Origin: Prevotella sp. CAG:485 | GTDB lineage: Bacteria; Bacteroidota; Bacteroidia; Bacteroidales; Muribaculaceae | Direction of reading: 5' to 3' | NCBI GenBank assembly: GCA_000437495.1 | Contig: FR897794.1 | Location: forward strand, 25,677 to 45,628 | DNA length: 19,952 nt | Part shown: piece after piece, positions 8,813 to 15,361 of the stretch | Layout: every line of letters starts with the position of its first letter | Position numbering within the stretch: the stretch's first letter is position 1 | Notes under the pieces: generated by a model | What the model was told of the DNA's origin: nothing | Seen by the model: only the letters and a program-made list of their open reading frames with translations | Database searches by the model: none | Made by a program: the position numbers and the translations under genes

Positions 8813-10372
8813 ATGGCAGGAGGAAGCAATAATATAGCGCGTATGTCGCCTCGTCAGCGCATGATAAACCTTATGTATATCGTGCTGACGGCCATGCTCG
8901 CACTCAACGTCTCCAGCGACGTACTCAACGGCTTCAGCCAAGTCCACGAGGGCCTGCGACGCACTAACAACAACCTCAGCATCAAGAACAAGGTCCAGTA
9001 TCAGTACCTCGCCGACCTATACACAATGTATCCCGACAAAGCCGGGCCATGGTACCGACAAGGCGTAGCCATACACACAGCCACCGACTCCCTGAGCCGC
9101 GTCATGGAGCAACTCAAAGTCCTTATAGCCCGCCAGGCCGATGGTCCGCAGGGCGATTACACCAAGCTCGTCAACCTCGACGACCTCGAGGCGTCGTCAG
9201 CCGTGCTGCTCGACCCGCTCACCAACCGTGGCGCCGCTCTGCGCAAAGGCATAGAACAATATCGCAGCCTCGTGTTGCCCTACATCACCGACAGCACCAA
9301 ACGCCGCGCCATTGCCGACGTGCTCTCCACAGCTGCCCAGACACTGCCCGGCACAATCACCGCGCAGCCCTGGGAGCAGCAGATGTTTGAATCGAAACCC
9401 GCCATTGCGGCCATCACTCTGCTCACAAAGCTGCAGGGCGACCTGCTTCATGCCGAGAACGAAGCGCTCACCAACGTCATCTCGTCGGTAGACTTCGGCG
9501 ACGTCAAGGTCAACCGCATGGAAGCCTTTGTGGTGCCGGAAGCCAACATGATAATGAGCGGCGGCCGCTACAAAGCGCGCATAGTGCTTGCCGCCATCGA
9601 CACCGCCCGTCAGCCCGCCATCTATGTGGGAGGCACCCGCCTCAACTCCAACGGCCTGTATGAATTCACAGCCACCGCACTGGGCACCCACACCTATTCG
9701 GGCTACATCGACGTGCCGCATCCCGACGGCTCAACCTCGCGTCATAACTTCCAGTCGTCATACACGGTAATAGAGCCCGGCGTAACCATCTCTCCCACCA
9801 TGATGAACGTGCTCTACGCCGGCATCAACAACCCCATCTCCATCTCGGCGCCGGGCATACCCATGACCGACATCAACGCATCGATGACCAACGGCACACT
9901 GACGCGCAACGGCAACCAGTGGGTGGCACGCGTGTCGGCAATAGGCCAGACGGCCACCATCAACGTGTCGGCAACGCTCAACGGTGCCAGCCGCCAGCTC
10001 GGCTCCATGACGTTCCGCATCCGCAAACTGCCTGACCCCAACCCCTACCTCCTCATAGGTCAGAATCAGTATAAAGGCACACCCCGCCGCATCTCCAAAG
10101 CCTCGCTCATGGGTTGCTCGGGCGTAAAAGCCGCCCTCGATGACGGTGTGCTCGACATTCAATATACCGTGGTGGCATTCAAGACCATCTTCTTCGATTC
10201 AATGGGCAACGCCATACCGGAATCCTCGGCAGGCGCCTCATTCTCCGAACGACAGAGAGAACAGTTCCGCCGCCTCAAGCCCGGCGCCCGTTTCTTCATC
10301 TCAGAAATAAAAGCCAAAGGCCCCGACGGAATCACGCGCGACATATCACCGATGGAAGTCGCCCTCAACTAA
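8813..10372 (+). CDS. gldM: T9SS/gliding motor rotor GldM/PorM
   Basis: A 519-residue protein starting with the family signature: a short cytoplasmic N-terminus, MSPRQRMINLMYIVLTAML (residues 11-29) and ALNVSSDVLNGF. The single membrane helix lies at about 17-33. The periplasmic part begins helical (D1-like, to about 220), then turns to beta-rich domains (KVNRMEAFVVPEANMIMSGG, then the Ig-like repeats TVIEPGVTISPTMMNVLYAG and VTISPTMM...GIPMTDI). The final domain (from KGTPRRISKASLMGC to GITRDISPMEVALN) is the GldM C-terminal domain that contacts the GldK/GldN ring. GldM spans the periplasm and transmits motion from the GldL ring. The length matches PorM/GldM. It follows gldL after 15 nt. Confidence 0.96.
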   Translation: MAGGSNNIARMSPRQRMINLMYIVLTAMLALNVSSDVLNGFSQVHEGLRRTNNNLSIKNKVQYQYLADLYTMYPDKAGPWYRQGVAIHTATDSLSRVMEQLKVLIARQADGPQGDYTKLVNLDDLEASSAVLLDPLTNRGAALRKGIEQYRSLVLPYITDSTKRRAIADVLSTAAQTLPGTITAQPWEQQMFESKPAIAAITLLTKLQGDLLHAENEALTNVISSVDFGDVKVNRMEAFVVPEANMIMSGGRYKARIVLAAIDTARQPAIYVGGTRLNSNGLYEFTATALGTHTYSGYIDVPHPDGSTSRHNFQSSYTVIEPGVTISPTMMNVLYAGINNPISISAPGIPMTDINASMTNGTLTRNGNQWVARVSAIGQTATINVSATLNGASRQLGSMTFRIRKLPDPNPYLLIGQNQYKGTPRRISKASLMGCSGVKAALDDGVLDIQYTVVAFKTIFFDSMGNAIPESSAGASFSERQREQFRRLKPGARFFISEIKAKGPDGITRDISPMEVALN

Positions 10373-10399
10373 CCCTAACTAACGCATACACAAGCACAA

Positions 10400-11512
10400 A
10401 TGTCTATATACAGAAACATATTAACCGCCGCAACACTCCTTCTGGCCCTGTCAGCCGTGGCTCAGGTGGAGAGCGCCGGAGCAGTGCGCAGGAGGAATCC
10501 CGGCGACAAGAAACAGCAAAACAACTCCTCACAGGTCACCGAGCGTATGCAGAAATTCTACGAGCATAAGGAGCCCGGAGACGCTGACCTGGTGTGGACA
10601 CGCGACATATACCGCCAGATAAACCTGAAAAAGGATGCCAACGCCCCTCTCTATTTCCCCGAAGATGTCATAGACGGACAGGAGAACCTTTTCCGCCTCA
10701 TCCTCAACCTGGTGATTCAGGGCAAGGTGCCGGCTTACGAATATCTCGATGGCCGCGAGGTCTTCTCAGACCAATATAAGATAAAGGTTGGCGAAACGCT
10801 CGACCGCTTCGGCATCTATTATCAGACCGCAAAAGGCTCCACCGAAAAGAACCCGAAATACGAAATAGCCGAGGCCGATGTGCCCACCGCTCAGGTGCTC
10901 AACTATTACGTAATTGAGAAATGGGAATTCGACAAACGCAGCAACCAGACCAAGACACGCGTCATGGCTATCTGCCCCATCCTCAACCGCATAGGCGACT
11001 ACGGCGAAGAGACACGCTATCCCATGTTCTGGATAAAATTCGACCAGCTGCGTCCCTTCCTGTCGCAACAGTATGTCTTCCTCAGCGACGACAATAACCT
11101 GGCGCGCTACAGCCTCGACGACTACTTCACGCTGGGTATGTATGATGGAGACATCGTCAAGACCAAGAATCTGCGCAACCTCTCGATGATGCAGATGTAT
11201 CCCGACCCTGACGACCTACGTGCCGCGCAAGACAGCATCGACAACCGTCTGCGCAACTTCGGCGGCAATCTCTGGGTGCCGTCGCGCGAAGAATACCTTG
11301 CTCAGCAGGAGGCCAAAGAGGCTCTTGAAAATGGCGAGAACTCCGACATCCCCGACCGGGAAGTGGGCGAAGGTCAGGACAAAAAGACCAACGCTCGCGC
11401 CACCCGCACCAACACCCGTGCAAAGAAAGCCAAGAAAGCAAGAAAGCCCAAATACAGTTCCGGCTCCAACTCTTCGTCTGCCGAACGCTCTGTGCGACGG
11501 CGCCGTCACTGA
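10400..11512 (+). CDS. gldN: T9SS periplasmic ring protein GldN/PorN
   Basis: A 370-residue periplasmic protein with a signal peptide (about residues 1-22, ILTAATLLLALSAVAQ). The core has the GldN pattern: DLVWTRDIYRQINLKKDANAPLYFP, then ENLFRLILNLVIQGKVPAYEY, VIEKWEFDKRSNQTKTRVMA, ICPILNRIGDYGEE, PMFWIKFDQLRP and DDYFTLGMYDGDIVKTKNLRN. GldN binds GldK to form the ring under the outer membrane that meets GldM. The last 46 residues (about 325-370) are a low-complexity tail with about 17 Lys/Arg, rich in KKAKK-type clusters and ending RRRRH, probably disordered. It is 27 nt after gldM and is the last gene of the operon, followed by a strong terminator. Confidence 0.93.
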   Translation: MSIYRNILTAATLLLALSAVAQVESAGAVRRRNPGDKKQQNNSSQVTERMQKFYEHKEPGDADLVWTRDIYRQINLKKDANAPLYFPEDVIDGQENLFRLILNLVIQGKVPAYEYLDGREVFSDQYKIKVGETLDRFGIYYQTAKGSTEKNPKYEIAEADVPTAQVLNYYVIEKWEFDKRSNQTKTRVMAICPILNRIGDYGEETRYPMFWIKFDQLRPFLSQQYVFLSDDNNLARYSLDDYFTLGMYDGDIVKTKNLRNLSMMQMYPDPDDLRAAQDSIDNRLRNFGGNLWVPSREEYLAQQEAKEALENGENSDIPDREVGEGQDKKTNARATRTNTRAKKAKKARKPKYSSGSNSSSAERSVRRRRH

Positions 11513-11563
11513 CCTTACGGCTCCTTCAACAACGCATTTTACCAATCCCTTCCTATACCACCC

Positions 11564-11600
11564 GAGGTTGCGCTGTAATCAGCGTAGCCTCTTCCTTTTT
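11564..11600 (+). terminator. Rho-independent terminator after gldN
   Basis: A 12-bp stem: GAGGTTGCGCTG (11564-11575), loop TAAT, and CAGCGTAGCCTC (11580-11591). It pairs fully if two G-U pairs are allowed, and is followed by TTCCTTTTT (11592-11600). It sits 52 nt after the gldN stop and ends the T9SS operon before the separate sugar operon. Confidence 0.75.
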
Positions 11601-11675
11601 CCAAGCCTCCGGGGCAGCTCTGTCCGCCAAAAGGCCTGATTGAGGAGGCTGCTTCCCGGTGTGAAAATTTTTCAT

Positions 11676-11683
11676 TATCTTTG
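11676..11683 (+). promoter_or_regulatory. Bacteroidetes -7 box for fdtA-fdtB
   Basis: TATCTTTG matches TAnnTTTG exactly and is followed by CAAC and the fdtA ATG at 11688, so the mRNA would have almost no leader. No good -33 TTTG is visible at the usual spacing. The box also supports 11688 as the real start, since upstream in-frame starts would lie before the promoter. Confidence 0.5.
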
Positions 11684-11687
11684 CAAC

Positions 11688-12122
11688 ATGACACCCGATA
11701 CTCCGCTTCAGAAGGCGCGAATAATTGAATTTCCCAAAATCTGCGATCCCCGCGGTAACCTCTCTTTCGTGGAAGGAGGACGCCATGTGCCGTTCTCCAT
11801 ACAGCGCGTCTTTTACATCTACGACGTGCCCGGCGGCGAGACACGCGGCGGACATGCCCATTACGTCTGCCAGACAGTGCTTATTGCCGTATCAGGCAGC
11901 CTCTCGGTGCGCCTCACCGACGGTGTCAGCGAACAGGTGTTCCATCTCGACCGCTCAAACAAGGGCCTGCTCATACCCGCCGGCGTATGGGACGTTATGG
12001 AGAACTTCACCACCGGCACCGTGGTCCTCGCCCTCGCCTCGCACCAATATGAGGAAGAGGATTACATCCGCGATTTCGACCGCTATTGCGAATATGCCCG
12101 CGAAAAATTTCAGCTGAAATGA
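11688..12122 (+). CDS. fdtA: dTDP-sugar 3,4-ketoisomerase (FdtA/QdtA family)
   Basis: A 144-residue single-domain cupin. RIIEFPKICDPRGNLSFVE (11-29), then VPFSIQRVFYIYDVPGGETR (34-53) and GGHAH with His56 and His58 are the FdtA/QdtA hallmarks; the paired histidines and nearby Arg53 are the catalytic region in the family. The enzyme turns dTDP-4-keto-6-deoxyglucose into the 3-keto isomer. The galactose (FdtA) or glucose (QdtA) stereochemistry cannot be decided from sequence alone, so the symbol is provisional. I chose ATG 11688 over earlier TTG (11640) and GTG (11661) because homologues start there and a -7 box lies just before it. The stop overlaps the aminotransferase start (ATGA). The product feeds directly to that enzyme. 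Confidence 0.88.
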   Translation: MTPDTPLQKARIIEFPKICDPRGNLSFVEGGRHVPFSIQRVFYIYDVPGGETRGGHAHYVCQTVLIAVSGSLSVRLTDGVSEQVFHLDRSNKGLLIPAGVWDVMENFTTGTVVLALASHQYEEEDYIRDFDRYCEYAREKFQLK

Positions 12123-13264
12123 TTTCCTTTCTCGATATGCAGCGCATCAACGCTCCGTTCAGCGCTGAGACCGAAGAGGCGCTGCTGCGTGTGGCCCGTT
12201 CGGGCTATTACCTGCACGGACCCGAGACAAAAGCCTTTCAAGCCGAATTAGCGGCCACCGTAGGAGCGCCGCAGGCTATTGGCGTAAGCAACGGGCTGGA
12301 TGCCATACGCCTCATCTTCCGCGCTCTGATAGAGACGAAGCGCCTCAGCAGCGGCGATGCGGTGATTGTGCCTGCCAACACATACATAGCCACAATTCTG
12401 CCGCTCTCGGAATTCGGTCTGCGCCCCATTCTCATTGAGCCTGATGAGCGCACTCTCAACCTCGACTGGCACAAAGCTCTCACCCAAATTAACGGCGACA
12501 GGTCGGTAAAAGCTCTCTTCACCGTACATCTCTACGGCAATCCGAGCTGGGACAACGACATAGCGCGGCAGCTCTCAGACCGCAACATCCTCCTCATAGA
12601 AGACAACGCACAGGCCATCGGCTCCTCCATATCGCAGCCGTCGCTACTCACCGGTTCGCGTTTCACCGGCGCTCTCGGCCACGCCGCCGCGTTCTCTTTC
12701 TATCCCACAAAAAATGTCGGAGCCTTCGGCGACGCCGGGGCCGTAACCACCATTCTTCCCGATGTGTCCGAGGCCGTAAAAGCTCTGGCTAACTATGGCT
12801 CAGACCGCCGTTACCACAACATATACTGCGGCTATAACTGTCGCATCGACGAGCTTCAGGCTGCCCTGCTGCGTGTGCGTCTCAGCCACTTGCCGCAAAT
12901 AAACCGCCAACGGCGCAACATAGCCGCCATCTACAATGCTCTCATCACGAACCCGCTCGTAATCACTCCTCAGTGGACGCCCGGAGCCGTGTGGCACCAG
13001 TATGTGATTCGCGTAAAAAATAATAATCGCGACGCCTTCCGCCAATATCTCCTTGACCAAGGCATCGCCACCGACATTCACTATGCCGTGCCACCGCACC
13101 GTCAGCCCTGTTATGCGCGGCCTGATGGCAGCAACACTCTTTGCAACACTCCGTTGCCCGTTACAGAAGCTCTCGCAGCAGAGATTGTGTCATTACCCAT
13201 CGCCTCGGTAACCCCGGCGCAGGCAGCTTACATAGCACGTCAAATCAATAGCTTCAGACCCTGA
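12119..13264 (+). CDS. fdtB: dTDP-3-keto-6-deoxyhexose aminotransferase (DegT/DnrJ/EryC1)
   Basis: A 381-residue fold-type I PLP enzyme. It has the start ISFLDMQRINAPF, the GYYLHGPETKAFQAELA segment, the cofactor-binding SNGLDAIRLIF (57-67), PANTYIAT (85-92), the PLP aspartate in IEDNAQAIGS (Asp162), and the Schiff-base lysine in FSFYPTKNVGAFGDAGA (Lys198). The neighbouring ketoisomerase identifies it as the FdtB/QdtB enzyme that makes a dTDP-3-amino-3,6-dideoxyhexose, using glutamate as usual amino donor. No N-acetyltransferase (FdtC) follows. The start at 12119 overlaps the fdtA stop; an ATG at 12086 would overlap further and adds a non-family leader. The stop directly abuts the stop of the convergent regulator with no intervening base. 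DegT enzymes are also needed for the T9SS anchor LPS in P. gingivalis (PorR). Confidence 0.88.
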   Translation: MISFLDMQRINAPFSAETEEALLRVARSGYYLHGPETKAFQAELAATVGAPQAIGVSNGLDAIRLIFRALIETKRLSSGDAVIVPANTYIATILPLSEFGLRPILIEPDERTLNLDWHKALTQINGDRSVKALFTVHLYGNPSWDNDIARQLSDRNILLIEDNAQAIGSSISQPSLLTGSRFTGALGHAAAFSFYPTKNVGAFGDAGAVTTILPDVSEAVKALANYGSDRRYHNIYCGYNCRIDELQAALLRVRLSHLPQINRQRRNIAAIYNALITNPLVITPQWTPGAVWHQYVIRVKNNNRDAFRQYLLDQGIATDIHYAVPPHRQPCYARPDGSNTLCNTPLPVTEALAAEIVSLPIASVTPAQAAYIARQINSFRP

Positions 13265-15094
13265 TTACGACGGTTTTACCTGGCGGCTGCCCAGTCTTCT
13301 ATATTCGGCGGCTCCAAGCCCTGTGAAGCGCTTGAACCACGTTGAGAAGGTGCTTCGGCTGCGGAATCCCACCGATTCGGCCACACCTTCTATTGAGTAA
13401 TTTCCGTAGCGCTCGGCATCATCGAAGCGGCGCATGGCCTCCATAATACGCGCCTGGTTCACCAAAGTCCAGAAATTGCACTTGAACCTGTCGTTGATGC
13501 ACTGGCTCACATACTTGCGGTTGCTGCTCACCATATCGGCCAGCTCTCCAAGCGAGAAATTCGAATCATACACCGCAGGCGAGTGAAGAATCACCTCCTT
13601 GATTTTTGCCTCCAAGTCATCTAACGCCTCATCCGTCAGACCTGAGGCAACGGGGCGTTCCTCATCGGTCGGCATATCTTTGTCAGCATTGACATCCTTC
13701 CCTGCCGCAGCGTCCTCTTCAACCTCAGCCTCTTCAGCAGCAGCGGCCTCCTTTTCAGCTTCTGCCTCTGCCTCAGCACCGGCATGTTCTATAGTCTTAC
13801 GGCGCTCGAGCCAGTCGTCGCCATGCTGCAGCATGTCCTGCAGCTGCCGGTAAAGAAGCTCCGTACGCACGCGCAGCTTGTCGCTTCTGTGCTTCACCAC
13901 CAACAGGAATATCACCGTAACGACCAGCAGGATACCCACCAGCCCCAGAATCCAACCCTTAAGCTGACTCCTGAACTGAGTCTCCTTCATCTGAATCTGC
14001 ATACGGCGCCGCTCAGCCGAGAAATCCATCTCCTGGAAAGTAGCCAGAAAACGATCGCTCATCAACGAATCCTTCAAGGCCAGATAATGCCGATAGTCTT
14101 GCTCGCCTCGCACCGAATCGCCGTTGGCGTTATGCATGTTCATGCTCATCACCAGCCCTACCTGCCTCACGTCGGGCATCTCATACAGATAGCTCAGCTT
14201 AAGAATAGAATCAACCGAGTTGCGGGCCTTTTTGCGCAAACCCAACTCCGACTCAATCCTGCAACGATTGAGATATATCGACGACAGATAACGCATGTTC
14301 TCAGGCTCGCGCGGCAAAGCATCAACCAACGACTGACACTCCCTCAGCGCTCCCCGTAAGTCCTTGCGCTTCATCAGCATATATACGTCGTAAATGCCCA
14401 GCGACTGCTTTCTGCGCCACATCTCAGGCTCCTTCAGGCTACGCATCATGCCATATTCCTGCTGCATCGTCTGCAGAGAATCGACAATGTACGTAGCTCC
14501 CGCCAGATTATCGAAAGCCCTGTGTAACAGCATGTAATCCTTCATCTCGTAAGCATCCCTGAAGGCGCGCCGGTAATAATCAATTGCCTTATTATACAGG
14601 CGCGTCTCGCCCGTGCTGCCGCCAATAATCATGTAGCAGACCCCGTAATAGAAATCGAGCGTGGGCACCGGCTCATCCAGCTCCTCGGCAATATCCGACA
14701 CCACTCCCAAATCCTCAACCGCCATCGGCAAATTCCCCATACCGAAGAAAAAGGTCTGCCAGCGGCCATAATACCCCTTCAGACACAGCCTTATCTCTTC
14801 CTTGCACATTCCCGGCCTGTAACGCTCCGCCACAGCCGTATAGCACATCAGCGCCGAATCCGGCATCCTACGGTGATTCAGAAAGTCATCGCCCTTGCGC
14901 AACAGCACACTCCCCGGCATCCCCATATAAGCCTTGTACTGAGCCTGATTCCAGTCTTCATGCTGCGCGCCATGCATCAAGCCCACAGCCAAAACCAACA
15001 AAAGAGCGGCCACAAAACCACGCAACCGGACGCCTTTGATAACAGATAACGCTGAGCCCCGGTCTGCAAAACGCAGCCTTGCATTCATAATCAT
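13265..15094 (-). CDS. Membrane TPR-AraC transcriptional regulator
   Basis: A 609-residue one-component sensor. Residues 26-43 form a signal anchor or signal peptide; about 45-379 are helix pairs of TPR type (for example AIDYYRRAFRDAYEMKDYMLLHRAFDNLA) and should be periplasmic. A membrane helix follows (about 380-400, GWILGLVGILLVVTVIFLLVV). After a short helix comes an acidic, Ala/Glu-rich linker (about 440-480). The C-terminal 100 residues are a full AraC-type double helix-turn-helix: FSLGELADMVSSNRKYVSQC and YSIEGVAESVGFRSRSTFS, with FKRFTG and YRR. Signals sensed by the TPR part would be passed to DNA binding at the membrane. Such regulators are common in Bacteroidales. It is transcribed divergently from the sigma-barrel gene, with 267 nt between the start codons, so it may regulate that gene. 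The ligand is unknown. Confidence 0.85.
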   Translation of the reverse strand: MIMNARLRFADRGSALSVIKGVRLRGFVAALLLVLAVGLMHGAQHEDWNQAQYKAYMGMPGSVLLRKGDDFLNHRRMPDSALMCYTAVAERYRPGMCKEEIRLCLKGYYGRWQTFFFGMGNLPMAVEDLGVVSDIAEELDEPVPTLDFYYGVCYMIIGGSTGETRLYNKAIDYYRRAFRDAYEMKDYMLLHRAFDNLAGATYIVDSLQTMQQEYGMMRSLKEPEMWRRKQSLGIYDVYMLMKRKDLRGALRECQSLVDALPREPENMRYLSSIYLNRCRIESELGLRKKARNSVDSILKLSYLYEMPDVRQVGLVMSMNMHNANGDSVRGEQDYRHYLALKDSLMSDRFLATFQEMDFSAERRRMQIQMKETQFRSQLKGWILGLVGILLVVTVIFLLVVKHRSDKLRVRTELLYRQLQDMLQHGDDWLERRKTIEHAGAEAEAEAEKEAAAAEEAEVEEDAAAGKDVNADKDMPTDEERPVASGLTDEALDDLEAKIKEVILHSPAVYDSNFSLGELADMVSSNRKYVSQCINDRFKCNFWTLVNQARIMEAMRRFDDAERYGNYSIEGVAESVGFRSRSTFSTWFKRFTGLGAAEYRRLGSRQVKPS

Positions 15095-15178
15095 AAAATT
15101 CTTCTTACTCCTTATATCAAATTGTACTTAAGACGCATCCGTGCGCCTCAGTTACACATTCTTTTAATCATGTTAATG

Positions 15179-15209
15179 CAAATTTACAACAAATTTTTCA
15201 TACCCGCAA
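15179..15209 (-). promoter_or_regulatory. Promoter of the TPR-AraC regulator
   Basis: On the minus strand, TAAATTTG (15186-15179) matches the -7 consensus TAnnTTTG. A TTG (15209-15207) lies 20 nt upstream, the usual spacing for the -33 element. The predicted leader is about 75-80 nt to the ATG at 15094. Confidence 0.55.
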
Positions 15210-15262
15210 CACCGCCCCTCTCCTTTCACTGCAAACTCCTTACATTGTAACCCTTTAATAAC

Positions 15263-15270
15263 TAATTTTG
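15263..15270 (+). promoter_or_regulatory. -7 box for the sigma-barrel gene
   Basis: TAATTTTG matches TAnnTTTG. A TTG at 15245-15247 is only 15 nt upstream, shorter than usual, so the -33 part is uncertain or replaced by an activator or ECF-specific element. It would give a leader of about 85 nt containing an inverted repeat at 15298-15324. Confidence 0.42.
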
Positions 15271-15297
15271 CATCAGGGTAATGCCGCGTTTCAAAGC

Positions 15298-15324
15298 CAT
15301 GCAAGTATTTATTTCATTTGCATG
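15298..15324 (+). promoter_or_regulatory. CATGCAA inverted repeat upstream of the sigma-barrel gene
   Basis: Perfect 7-bp arms, CATGCAA (15298-15304) and TTGCATG (15318-15324), are separated by 13 nt, so arm centres are 20 nt apart, about two helical turns. It lies between the -7 box and the ATG at 15362. It could be an operator for a dimeric regulator, such as the divergent AraC protein, or a leader hairpin. Confidence 0.35.
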
Positions 15325-15361
15325 CAGTCTTTTGACTCCGCCGGCATCTATATAAAACGGT

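Noticed and set aside
7742..8947. 401-codon open frame antisense to gldL
   Set aside because: It covers gldL, which has clear family signatures. The antisense product is His/Val-rich without domains, as expected opposite a GC-rich, C-ending codon gene.
9197..9721. Antisense open frame within gldM
   Set aside because: Shadow of the gldM codon pattern, with no domain, signal or promoter.
11640..11687. Longer fdtA starting at TTG 11640 or GTG 11661 with a GAGGAGG sequence nearby
   Set aside because: The added residues do not fit the family, the -7 box at 11676 lies downstream of those starts, and Shine-Dalgarno use is weak in this phylum.
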